Below, in pieces: positions 24,584 through 37,400 of a DNA stretch of 64,000 nt. A program made the translations under genes and the position numbers. The first letter of the stretch is position 1. Every line of letters starts with the position of its first letter. The stretch comes from Hofstenia miamia (lineage: Eukaryota > Xenacoelomorpha > Acoela), in the NCBI GenBank assembly GCA_004352715.1, contig SCFE01000056.1:875825-939824 (forward strand). The letters are read 5' to 3'. Below the pieces are notes generated by a model. The model was not told the origin of the DNA. It saw only the letters and a program-made list of their open reading frames with translations, and did no database searches.

Positions 24584-24704
24584 TTTTGTGGAATCCACAA
24601 AAATATTTTACAAGTGAAACAAAAAATTCTAGCATTTTGTGGAATCCACAAAAATAGACAAAGGAAATAAAATTCTCTTCCGAAGTTTTGTGGAATCCAC
24701 AAAA
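24584..24704. repeat. 51-bp satellite with a 19-bp near-palindrome core
   Basis: TTTTGTGGAATCCACAAAA is repeated at 24584, 24635 and 24686, exactly 51 bp apart. It is palindromic apart from its centre. The 32-bp interspacers are similar but diverged (AGTGAAAC vs AAGGAAAT, each followed by an A-rich TTCT block). The array runs directly into the 1000-N gap, so its true length is unknown. Confidence 0.85.
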
Positions 24705-25704
24705 NNNNNNNNNNNNNNNNNNNNNNNNNNNNNNNNNNNNNNNNNNNNNNNNNNNNNNNNNNNNNNNNNNNNNNNNNNNNNNNNNNNNNNNNNNNNNNNN
24801 NNNNNNNNNNNNNNNNNNNNNNNNNNNNNNNNNNNNNNNNNNNNNNNNNNNNNNNNNNNNNNNNNNNNNNNNNNNNNNNNNNNNNNNNNNNNNNNNNNNN
24901 NNNNNNNNNNNNNNNNNNNNNNNNNNNNNNNNNNNNNNNNNNNNNNNNNNNNNNNNNNNNNNNNNNNNNNNNNNNNNNNNNNNNNNNNNNNNNNNNNNNN
25001 NNNNNNNNNNNNNNNNNNNNNNNNNNNNNNNNNNNNNNNNNNNNNNNNNNNNNNNNNNNNNNNNNNNNNNNNNNNNNNNNNNNNNNNNNNNNNNNNNNNN
25101 NNNNNNNNNNNNNNNNNNNNNNNNNNNNNNNNNNNNNNNNNNNNNNNNNNNNNNNNNNNNNNNNNNNNNNNNNNNNNNNNNNNNNNNNNNNNNNNNNNNN
25201 NNNNNNNNNNNNNNNNNNNNNNNNNNNNNNNNNNNNNNNNNNNNNNNNNNNNNNNNNNNNNNNNNNNNNNNNNNNNNNNNNNNNNNNNNNNNNNNNNNNN
25301 NNNNNNNNNNNNNNNNNNNNNNNNNNNNNNNNNNNNNNNNNNNNNNNNNNNNNNNNNNNNNNNNNNNNNNNNNNNNNNNNNNNNNNNNNNNNNNNNNNNN
25401 NNNNNNNNNNNNNNNNNNNNNNNNNNNNNNNNNNNNNNNNNNNNNNNNNNNNNNNNNNNNNNNNNNNNNNNNNNNNNNNNNNNNNNNNNNNNNNNNNNNN
25501 NNNNNNNNNNNNNNNNNNNNNNNNNNNNNNNNNNNNNNNNNNNNNNNNNNNNNNNNNNNNNNNNNNNNNNNNNNNNNNNNNNNNNNNNNNNNNNNNNNNN
25601 NNNNNNNNNNNNNNNNNNNNNNNNNNNNNNNNNNNNNNNNNNNNNNNNNNNNNNNNNNNNNNNNNNNNNNNNNNNNNNNNNNNNNNNNNNNNNNNNNNNN
25701 NNNN
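24705..25704. other. Assembly gap of exactly 1000 N
   Basis: The round length indicates a nominal-size scaffold gap. The left flank is the 51-bp satellite and the right flank a (TA)n run. Confidence 0.95.
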
Positions 25705-25874
25705 TATATATATATATATATATATATAAATTCGGCTAACCATGCTTTGCAATAAACATTTCTAAGAAATGGACTCCAAGAAAGTCATAGTTATTTTCTA
25801 ATTAAATTTGGGGTTGCAGAAAGGAGAATTCATCAATGTTGAGACATAATTATCAAGGTTTACTTTAAATCTCA

Positions 25875-26776
25875 AGGCGAAATGCTAGAATACTTGTAGT
25901 TAGCTGCCGAAGATATCATCAGAGGTTTCACTTCTGAAAACATCATTGCCTCCAAGCCAAAATCCGGAAGACCAAGAAGACCTCCAAAACCTCCCAGTCA
26001 GCTCATATATGCCTTTCAAAGCGAAATCCCTGGAAGACTTCAGAGGAATTTCACAATAAATGGGCTGATGGTCACTTCGTGACAACAAGAACTGTACGAA
26101 ACATCCTGAAGAAGTGCTCAATTAAGACATTTGTGGCACCCAGAAGACATTCTTAACCTCGAAGCAAAGATTACTCCGGGTGAGGTGTGCCAATTTAATG
26201 AGAGACAATTCATCTGAACATTGGTCTAATGATATATTTTGAGATGAGTCAAGATTTGGGCTATACGCATCGAAAAGAATGTTGATAAAGAGACCAACTT
26301 CGAAGAAGTTCAGATTCTTGCCTCAACTTACTCGGGGACCATGAATTATGGTGGGAAGTCTGTGATGGTATGGGTTGCAATATGGAAATGTGGCTTTCAC
26401 AAGATTGTTCCCATCACTGGTACTCTCCTAAGCACTTAATATGCTCGGATTCTAGAAAAGGAATTATTGGCACTCCTTACAAGTGTTAGGGTTAGCAAAT
26501 GGTGCTCCATGTCATACCTCAAAAGCAATGAAAAATTTCCTCCACAATAATGGGGTTGCTATCCTTGCTGACTGGCCTGGCCATTCTCCAGACCTTAACT
26601 TTGTTGAAATATATATCGAATTGGACAGCATACTCTTTCACACTAAAGATGAGCTGCGGAGCGCAATAAAAAAATTTTATGCAATTCCCAACAGCTTTAT
26701 TGAAAGTCTTTTTGCTTCAATCCCTGATCGCCTTGAAGCTGTTATTCGCTCAAAGGGACACCCTACAAAATATTAG
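25875..26776 (+). mobile_element. Tc1-like transposase relic
   Basis: Degraded frames read a helix-turn-helix linker (KSGRPRRPPKP), TTRTVRNILKKCSIKT, MVWVAIWKCGFHKIVPITGT, then from 26483 an intact stretch: LANGAPCHTSKAMKNFL, DWPGHSPDLNFVE and a C-terminal tail to TAG. These match Tc1-family transposases (second catalytic Asp block D-N/G-A-P-C-H, third SPDLNPIE). In the second block Asn stands where Asp is expected. Several stops and shifts make it non-functional. Terminal repeats were not resolved. It lies about 420 bp upstream of the ATPase start codon. Confidence 0.8.
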
Positions 26777-27193
26777 AAGAGAGAATTTTGTTGCTAACTG
26801 CTTGTATTGCATCAATTATTAATTTATGTATCATATTTTGAATTTACATTTTTCAGATTTGCTCATTTGCTAAAATTTTTTCAGGTAGCCGAATACATTT
26901 TTCCAATAGAAGTTTTCTAATTAAGAAAAGATAGTTTTAAGATCTAATATATTGTGTCACACTATAATAGCTAAACATTTCTTAAAATGTCAGTACCACA
27001 GAAATTTTGATTACTTTTAGCAAACAGTTGATTCACTAGATATCTCAATTCTGATTTCAAATTTCAAAAATTAGGTTAAACACATTAGCATAAAGTCATT
27101 TAACAAAAGACATTTTAAAGTCTGAAACGTTGACTATTAGAGGGGTATTATCTAATACATTAATGTTTAGAACACTGCTCTTTCACATATCAG
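26777..27193. promoter_or_regulatory. Upstream region of the P5B ATPase gene (inferred)
   Basis: AT-rich interval between the Tc1 relic and the ATG at 27194. No TATA box or binding site stands out. The coding frame is open upstream only to TAA at 27161. The CAG just before the ATG could also be a splice acceptor, so an upstream non-coding exon is possible. Confidence 0.3.
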
Positions 27194-27607
27194 ATGAAAG
27201 TAGAAGTCTCTGATTGCGAAGATCAACTAGAGATTCGTCCATTGAAAAGAGACACATTAAAGACAGCAATCACTGTAGTATTTATAGTATTGTCATGTGG
27301 TTTCCTCTTGCTACCACTTTATTGGAAAAGGAATTGGCATATCGCTTGCTTTTATAAAGAGGAGTCCCATTTCAATGCAGAAAGTTTAGTTCATATCAAA
27401 GATCAATTTAACCGCCATTTCACAGTACACATAAAGATAAAACAGAATTGCTCACAATGGAGCAGCGGTTGGGTTGCGAAGCTGTTCAGTACTCCCCAGA
27501 AACCCACGAACTCTATTATGCTTTTTGACTTTAAGATGAAGAAGTATGTTATTTCGGAAGATGGAAAAGAACTACGAGCCTTGAAGCCGTTAGCTGATGA
27601 TATATCG
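27194..27607 (+). CDS. ATP13A: P5B ATPase exon 1 (N-terminal domain)
   Basis: Starts MKVEVSDCEDQLEIRPLKRD, followed by the hydrophobic segment TAITVVFIVLSCGFLLLPLYW, the P5-ATPase N-terminal membrane dip. It ends in phase 0 at ..DDIS with donor TCG|GTATAA (27608). The ATG is the first Met after an in-frame TAA at 27161. Confidence 0.85.
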
Positions 27608-28172
27608 GTATAAAATTTCTCTTACAGAAACAACAACCAAATCCGACTAGTTATTCAATTCTTGTTAATAGTCTAACTTTTATTTTTACATATCACACAT
27701 TTTAGATAGTACTTCTACTTAAATTGTAATCAGATTGTTTATTAACTTACATATAATGCACGTTGGAAGAAGTTTGAATGTTCTTAACCCGCGATCAGAC
27801 ACAGCCCGGAATGTCTAGTAGTGACCTGCGATCTGACCCGTCTAACGATCGCACGCGACATAATTAAAATCCCTTAGGATTTTAAGATTTCAAAGACATT
27901 TGACTTCCTAATTGGTTCCTTAATGCTTTTAGTATTTTTCCACCCTAGGAATTATAAATGACCCGCATTTATGCATATGCAAATATACATAAGTTATATA
28001 TTGTAACATCGGCAGGTACTGGTTCCTAGTATCGGCCAGCTTACTCGCTTTTCGTGTTTATTAGTTTTTAGTTGCTTGTGCATATTCTTAATATGTATTG
28101 TATATAAGACACCAAAGCATCTGTAAATAGAGAAAATAGTTTAGCTGCGTTCTATTGATCAGCTACAATATC

Positions 28173-28208
<36 letters not shown>

Positions 28209-28459
28209 GGGTTTTCGATATTTTGGAGATTTTTGAAAGNATAAATGACCCGCATTTATGCATATGCAAATATACATAAGTTATATATTGTAACATCGGC
28301 AGGTACTGGTTCCTAGTATCGGCCAGCTTACTCGCTTTTCGTGTTTATTAGTTTTTAGTTGCTTGTGCATATTCTTAATATGTATTGTATATAAGACACC
28401 AAAGCATCTGTAAATAGAGAAAATAGTTTAGCTGCGTTCTATTGATCAGCTACAATATC

Positions 28460-28493
<34 letters not shown>

Positions 28494-31400
28494 GGGTGTG
28501 TTAAAAGTAGTTTGACTTTCCAAATTACAATAACTTTCTATTTATATGAAACCAAACAATAATATATGTAAATAAACAAACTCTAATAAGGGGAATTACA
28601 GATATATTAAAACAAATGTTCAAATAGTCTTCCACTCTGCTCAATAGTAAGTTCACATCTTGGGATCATATGCTCGACAGCTCGATTTAATTCATCAATG
28701 TTAAGTGAATTAACTTCTTGTATGATCCTCCTTTTTAAATCATCCAGGTTGGTTGGAATGTATGTATGTATACCCATGACTTTAGAGTAGACCACAAATA
28801 AAAGTCAAGTGGACTCAGGTCAGGTGATTTAGGAGGCCATGCATGACCAAAACCTCTGCCAATAACACGCTCAGCTGGCAACTGAGTGCTGATGAAATCC
28901 CTGGCTTGTTTGGAGTAGTGTGTTGGCGCACTGTCATGCTGAAAAATAACAGACTGCATTTTTTGTTTCTGTCTTGGTTGTGGAAACATATGGTCACGGA
29001 GCATACTGGTGTAATTATCCTGATTTACTGTACCCGGAAAGAAAAATGGTTCTAGCACATAATTTGCACTGAATGCCATCCACACACATAATTTTTCAGG
29101 GTACACCCTTCTGTTATTACTTGCCGAGGGTTCTCAGACGCTCATATGGTACATTATGACGTTTGACCATTCCATCCATAGAAAAATAGGTCTCATCTGA
29201 CCAAAACACATTATTGAGCAAATTAGCATTAGCTAAAATCCATTATGCAAATTCGAGACGATGATGATAATCTGATTCAGTGATAGTTTGATGCAAGGCA
29301 ATTTTGTTTGTCCGCATACCACATGCTTTAAGAATTCGACAAAGACTTTTCTTTGGAATTGTAGTAGCTGCAGCAATAGAAGAAGAATTGACATGGCCAT
29401 GCACATTTGTATCTTGCAGAGTTTTCAGTGCACTCATTACCATTATTTTCTGGTCTTCTTGGAGCAATGGTCTCCCTGATTTAATAGCATTGTGCAAGGA
29501 TTTTGCCTTTTCAAATTTTCATATCATGTTAGTAACAGCTGTAATAGAAAAAATGTCTTTGTGAGGGTGGTGTGCTGTTTTGTATGCACGTAATGCCGCT
29601 GTTGCAAGGTCTCCATTTTTGTAGTATAGTTTTAATATTTTCAGTCTAGTGTCTAAATCCATGTCCAAAGTTAAAATGTACTGGAAAAATAACAAAATGG
29701 TTATGCATAATATAAATTCCCTTTATATAGTTATAAAATGACGAAATATTTCATCATCTTTTGTTTGATTGGTTGAATTGTTTTAGTTAGCTTAAAAGTC
29801 AAGTTACCTTTGACACACGCTGTTTCAGAATTAATAACCTCTCTTTGACTTTGAAAATTTACCACAAACCGTAACAATAAATCGACAAGAATACAAAATT
29901 GTATTTTCTATATAATAAAAAACATATTTATTCAACATAACCACTATTTGATTTAATACATGCTAAACAACGATCAGCAAAATTATCTACACTATTTTGG
30001 AACATTTGCACGGGAATGGATTGGATTTCATGGCGAATTTTTTCTTCTAGGTCATCAATATCTTGAATGGTGTAAAAAGAAACTTTTTCCCGTAGGTACC
30101 CAAATAAGAAAAAATCGCAGATTGTCAAATCAGATGATCTTGCTGGGTAATGTGCGAAAGAGCCCCCTCTACCAATCCAGCGGTTATTAAACATGTCATT
30201 TAAATAATCTCTGACACGTGTTCCAAAATGAGCTGGAGCTCCATCAAGTTATATTTTGACTTATCAGTGACCATAGATTTAATGAATATATTTTGACTTT
30301 TCATAGATTTTTGTTTTCAGTGATTTGTTATATCTCAGAGAGGTTATTAATTCTGAAACACCCTGTATATATATATAAAAAATTTATAAAAATTAGAATA
30401 GCTTCTACAGTATGTACAAAAACATAGTAAAAATCTATTGCAGCCAGTGATTTGTAATGAATTTTGAAAAAATCTGTGAAAATATCAACAATTTTCATTT
30501 TATAGCGATTTTTTCTTTAAATAAGTTTCAGTTTTACAAAATTGCTAATACGAGATTTTCTGTTGTAATACCAGAACTCCGTCGATATCTTCTTAGTTTG
30601 TCTTATTCTTAGTAATGGGAGATTTGATATATGGGAATGTTCAATCCAAATGTAATTCATTATTTGCATATTTAGCTTTCCATGTATAATATCAATTCAA
30701 AGATGCACATCTCTTAGTTGTAGTTTCAGCGACATTGGGAGCAAGTTATATTTAGTGAAGGCTGGAATATAACTTAGGGATGATTCCCAAGTAATGCATC
30801 TTTCTTGAAACCGCTCAAGCTTTTCAATCAGTGTGGAATTTGCATACCAGACTTACGATACATAAATCAAACTCTGCATTATAATAGTTTTGTATAGCTT
30901 AATCTTTGTAGAGGAGGGTGTCCCTTTCCGTATATTGCGTTTTAATTTGAGCAATGTGTAATTGTACTTTTTTATCCTGTTATTAACATGCAATGACCAA
31001 GACAAATTTGATGATACAATAATTCCAAGATCATTGACTTCATTTTCAAAAGATATTTCATGACCTTGTATACATAATCGTGATATTTCAGTCGTGGGTG
31101 ATAGTGTTAAGAATTGAAATTTACTAAAGTTGAATTTCATTCTGTTATTAGTTGCCAAAATTAGCAAATTTTCAATATCAGTCTTTAGGATGGAAAGATC
31201 TGTGTTTAAAATTTTTACATCACCAGCAAATAAATTAGTAAGCGAATTACAACACTCTAGGAAGTCATTTAATATTAAACTGAACTAGACTTCTTAAAAA
31301 TTTGTAGTAATATATATATATATATATACATAAATTTCTGCTTTGGACTCTCCTGTGAATAACAAATATTTTGAAATCTAATAGATCCCAGCAGAAAGAA

Positions 31401-34400
31401 GACAGCTTTGATATCTTGGACACAGTCATGAGTTATGCAGTCAACGTTTGACACGAGTGAGTTTATATTCGCAAATTGTTAGTAAAAGCAATACTGAAGC
31501 AATGTATTAAAGTGAACAAAATAAGAAATTGAATGCAATAAAAATAAAAAATATAAAATCTTCATTTTTTTACAAATACGTTTAAAAATTATGTTGTTAA
31601 TATGCATGGAGCTCCATGTTAATATGGGAAATTAATTTCTCGTATCATTTAATTTTCGAATTTCAGTCTCATCATGCAGCCCAAACAGCACAGCTCTATC
31701 AAAATCATTTGATCATGTAACTTTTAAATGAATACGAATATATGGTAACAAATAGTTTATAGATATCCGAAATTTCAAATACAAAAGGTGGACTTTCTTC
31801 AGATGAACAAGCAGGCAGAAGAAACCTTTTTGGATTGAATGAAATCTATGTTCCACAGCGATCGATTTTCATTTTGTTAATTCAAGAAGCTCTACATCCC
31901 TTCTACGTATTTCAACTATTCAGCGTAACAGTGTGGATGTTCGACGAATACTACGTATATTCCGCTTGCATTGTTATAATGAGTGTTGTTTCTGTGACTT
32001 GGACGCTGAAACTTGCTCGAGAATCTGAAACGAAAATTAGAAAAATTGCTCAGACCAAAGAGCAGGCATACGTTGTACGAGCAGGTTTGATTTACATCCA
32101 ATAGGATTAATATACTTTGGCCTTAGTCCTAAACTCAAATTCAAAGTATTATATTAATAATAATACTTTTGAAAAAACGTGAATAAACTGCATTTATAAT
32201 TTTTATAACTCCAATGGATTTCAACAGATTTGCAAATATCATCATAATATTTCTAACTTTAAGAATATTACAATAGCAAAATTGTAAGCTTACACTGATT
32301 CAAGAATATAGCCATTGCCTGAAATACATTCAAGATGAGAAATGTAATAGATAATCAGCATTGTTATCAGGATAAATTTTTTGAACCACTCATCATCTTA
32401 AGATTAGAAACAATATAAATTTAAAAGCAATTTAACTCCTATATATACCTCATTGATACATATGTGAAATATGAAAAATAATACAAAACGAATACATTAA
32501 AGATAATTGACAAAAAATATTGCAATTAAAAGTTTTTATTAATTCTACTGAATAAAAGTTTATCTCGAATTCATTTCAATGAAATGACTAAAAATTTGAA
32601 ACACGATTAAACTACAAATACTTTTTAGTTCACATGAACTTGAATTTTATATACTAAGTTAAAGTAAAAGTTTAAGGATTTTCATAAAAAATTTAGCCAT
32701 TGTATTAACCCATCATCAATAGCAATGAACGATCTCATTGATGAAGTCAGTATGATTTATTAATGGCAAAATTAATATGAAATTAACATTGACCACATGA
32801 AATTTAAGCAAAACAGATTAAGGTAATGTACTTCAGAGATGCAGGCCTACCCATAGGAACTATCCATAGATTGTGTTGGAATGAACTCCTTTAAAAAAAT
32901 ATACTTAGATGAAAGTCGAGGGCTTGCTTTCGGAGAAACTTATATGTACGAAGGTAATATTTACTTTATTATTTTCAAGTAGCAAGCTTTGATCCTGCAT
33001 GATCTTTTTAGAGTTTTGCCACTAAAATTATTACTTAAAAAATTGACCAAACATTGGATAATTGGTTAACCGGGGCAAATTGGGCCTAGCTCTTGCGCAT
33101 CTAAGTGGGGATGGAAATGAACATTCAGGCCCACTTACGACCTGTTCAACGATGTAGCAGCGGCTACAAGCCCAGCGCTTGGCTTAACAAGAAAATGTTT
33201 ATATTTTTGAAACATCATTTATGGTCAGTTGGCTTCAACGAAGCCACCTTTATGCAAGTATCAATAGGAGGCATATTGTTCTGATGAACCAATGAGAACA
33301 ATGAACCAGGCCGTAAATGGCCCTCTAGTGTCAATTTTAAGATTTTGGTTTATTGGTTCAACATCTCCCCTACTATAATTTCCTTGCTCTAATGTATACC
33401 TTTTTATTATCCGTTTACCTTTCATTATTTGTACCCAAAAAATAAATCTGCTACAGGCCCCACACTTGGTTAATCCGGCACTGTCTCTGGTGTACATAAT
33501 AGATTTCAAAATTGCGAAATCAATTCTGCATAATAAAAAACATAGTTTCTGAACTAGCAGATGTGGTTCTTATTGGATTACAAAATCAAATTCTCAAAAT
33601 TAGTTTTAAAATAGTACTAAATAGCATTTCAATAGAAATGCGTTAAAAACAGAAACATAAAATTTAAAGAGATAGTTTTAATTTGAAAAAACCTTTAAAA
33701 TTTCGCATTACATTCATGCAGAGGACAAAAGTTTATTTTCTAGTGCACACTATAGACTATGTTATGGCAAATTCTTGTATTGAGATAGAACTATTTGTCT
33801 ATCCACGCAAGACCATCAATGAATATATAATAAAAATCAGTAATAATTTACAACTATGTGTGATTTATGGCTTTGCCAGGCTTGGAAATGAGTTTGCGAA
33901 GATGTGTGTCATGGTAAATGTGTCGTGTCAGTATATTGACAAAAATTGCATGAAAGAAACGACATTAGAAGCAATGACCTCAATGATGTCATATTAAGCA
34001 TCAAATTCAAATGAATTAAATTTTAACAAAGTGAACTCTGACTTGAGACAATTGCCTAAAATATTCAGTACACATACATTAATTTATATTAAATTTTGGA
34101 TTTATCCAATTCACGGCCACTCTTGCTTATATTCCAATAAATGTATCGAAAATGAGTTCCGATGAAAATCCTTATTGTAAAATGAATGAAATCGAAGATA
34201 ATCATGTACTTTACAACATTAATATGCAACTAGCGCACCACGATTTAGACGACCACCTGTGGTATACAGCAATAATGAACATGAACTAAATTTTAATGGC
34301 AGTGCATAATCCAGACGTTCGGAGGGTTTAGGAATGTCTAAATTCTAAATAAATGTTAATATATTTGGATGTAAAAGTTTATTATTCATTTATTTTAGTA

Positions 34401-37400
34401 AATTCTCCACAAAGTACATGTAGAAGTTACATTAATAAATTACTAGACATTATAGCATAGGGCAATGTGGAGTAAAGTGACCAGGCTTTTTGGGAAAAAC
34501 AATTTCTTAATTTTTTAATAAAATGATTTTTATTATGTATCATAATATGAGTTACTATATAGGCTTAGTTGCTCATCATTTCTCATCAGTAGGAGTTGTT
34601 GCAGAAAGGTTGAGTGGGGCAGGGGCGAACGCAAGATTTTTATTCGAGGGGATGCCCAAAGATTTTTCAAAGTGTGTTTCATTTATATACATGTATTTTA
34701 TTAAAAATGAGAAAGATATGCAAGAGAACCTCTGGTCCTCTCAACGTAACTTATTTAATATTTAATTTAGATGGCACGGTTGAAAATGTTTGGTCAACTG
34801 ATTTAGTCCCTGGCGATTTGATCGAAATCCCAAACAGAGGTTGCAACATGGCGGTTGACGCTGTTATTATACAGGGGACTTGTGTTGTTCGCGAAGCTGC
34901 ACTTACAGGAGAATCAATGCCTGTGACAAAGTTGGCGGTCCCAATCTTAGAGAAAGATCGACCTTTAAAAGAGCAGGTTGACAATCGCTACATGCTATTT
35001 TCAGGAACAGAAGTGATGCAAGCCAGAAATTCGTCAAATGCTTCGGTGCAAGCGTTAGTTGTTCGAACAAACTTCTTCACAGCAAAAGGAATTCTAGTAA
35101 GAAGTATATCGTTTCCAAAACCATCATCATTGAGAATGTATCGTGATGCCACCATTTTCATTTTCATTCTCGCTTCAATTTCATTGATTGGTAAGACCAC
35201 GATAAGAATTTGAATAAGTATATTTCTCATGTTCAATATTTGCATTTTATTAAAGTCATAAGCAAAATTGAGGTTTGATTATTGTGGATGCAACACGTTG
35301 CAATAACTCTTTGACTTTTTACGGAATTTGCATAGAACGCGTTTAGACAAAAACAAGGGTCATTTCAAACCAAAAAAAACAAAGACTAAATTGGATGTGA
35401 ATTGGATTAATGCTTTCTTGTGCGAGTCATTGGGTGATTAATAACCACTGAAATGCGAGTGATAAGTGTGAGTTACATTGCTATAATGTTGTCACAGACA
35501 ATAGAGGAAATCCAGATTCCCAAAAAGGTTAAGATAATTGACACTTCATTTTTCATAAAAATTTCACTGCGAGTAATGAGTAGAGATGCTGTCAACCAAA
35601 AATTGCGACCCACTACTAACCTTGCAATTAAATGTCTCTGCATTAAATTTAATTGACTTTTAAAAATACCAAAAAATTTAAATAAATCCAATTTAAATTT
35701 TGCAGCAACAATATACTTCACCATTTCTCATACGTGATAGTATTGTGAATAATGTTTCAAACTGTGGGATTCAACATTAATATATATTATAAGTTCTTAG
35801 CGTGTATTTTTATATACATGTAGACTAGACTAGAGCATAGGTGTAAACCGATCGGGTCAACCGGCGTGACCGGCACCGGTCAGACCGTTGCAGGTCGGGT
35901 CGGGTCAGTATTTTATGACCGGCCGGTTTGAGCCGGTCTAAAACCGGTCAAATAACGACTGAATGAATGAAAAATTAGCTTCTCTTGATTGAATATTGAT
36001 GAAATCCGTAATTTCATTGTTTAATCGCCAAAATTTCAAAATTCTATGCAACTGGATAAAAATTGGGATTTACTAGAGGATATTTTTCGGTAATTGACAT
36101 AATTGCATCACTTGTAAAGGATTTGGTTGATTTGTATGTGCAGTATTTTTTCAAATAATTTAGTAAAAGGTTGCGTTATTCAAATTGGCCTATAATTTTT
36201 AGCAACAAAGGGATCTCCATTTTCTTATAAAGGTGTTATATCTGATTTTTTCATTATCTCCGGAAATTCGTTTTTAACGATGCATAAGTGCAAATAATAG
36301 GTGGTCACTAAATATATAAAAAAATTCTTAAATATAAAGAAAGGTAAATGAGTCGAATCTGAAGAATTATTAACGTCTAAATTTACATACAATAACTTTT
36401 AATTCTTCTAAGGTAGAAAACCTAAATTGCAACGTCGACTTACAATTTGATTGACTAAGTTTTGATAGAGGAATTTTATGAAAATTGAAGTTACCTCATT
36501 CTTTAAATTTAAACATTTCTAGTTCGGATTCTCTTTCCAAAAAACTCACAATATTGAATACCCTGCTGAAATTCTGCAAGCTAATAAAAACCTACCACAT
36601 TGTAATACGATTAAAATACCGGACAATACTCATAAACATAATTCTAGGTCGAAACTTTCGCATGTGTTAGGTATAAGGAAAGTAATAAATAAATAAATCC
36701 TTGAGTATTAATGTAACAATTCCAACCTGGAACTCGCAACCTAGAGAAACTAAAAACATTTCTGGTAATTCATTGCTAGAATACAAACTGTATATGGATG
36801 ACAATGCGATTTCTCGTTATTAATGTAGTACAATCGTAATTTATTCATAGCTTGAAAGATGTGTTTTTGTAATTTATGTAATTTGTGTATGTCTGTTGTG
36901 TGAATTTATTGATGCTATTCACATAAATCATCAGCTATTTAATTGTCAACATTTTTCTGAATAAATATTCTCTTATCCTATTTTATCTAACATGTTTTAT
37001 ATATATGAAAAATAAACTAATCTGTGCAAGTTGGAATTCACTCTTGGGAATTTCGGATTATATTCAAGTCCTGTTCTCAATCCAATTGAAATACAATGTC
37101 ACTTCTAGCTCTCAAAATCTAATTTTATATTTTTATGCATTATATATATATATATATATAGCATTTTTCATGTAAATATTTAATTAGACTTTGAAAAATG
37201 TTCTGCCGTCAGACCGGACGGTCAACCGGTTTCAGTTGGCACCGCTGCCGGTCGGGCCGGGTCGGCAATTTTCCGACCGGTTTACACCTATGGACTAGAG
37301 CCGTGCGGCAGTGTGCTGTGTGCTTTGAAATATTCCTGTATAACAAAATATTTTATCCTATAGGTATTTCATATTTTCGTGTATGTATTTCTTAATCTAC

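Larger units (their letters stand above)
27608..31762 (+). other. ATPase intron 1, transposon-filled
   Basis: A 4.2-kb interval holding a GC-rich patch with GCGATC motifs (27788-27862), a false duplication around a single N, two fused mariner-like elements and a LINE fragment, each listed separately. True intron length is probably about 280 bp shorter once the duplication is collapsed. Confidence 0.8.

Noticed and set aside
24584-24704. CRISPR array
   Set aside because: Only three repeats, homologous spacers, eukaryotic context and no cas genes; a satellite explains it.
24577-25755. Very long apparent open frames across the 1000-N gap
   Set aside because: They consist almost wholly of undetermined residues; the real ends are satellite and TA-repeat translation.
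31835-33997. Independent small proteins between ATPase exons 2 and 3 (for example 33683-33997)
   Set aside because: Chance open frames in intron 2; no homology or start support.
34523-34770. Frames leading into ATPase exon 3 from upstream
   Set aside because: The sequence before 34771 is intron with a hAT-like terminus; the homology starts exactly at the AG acceptor.
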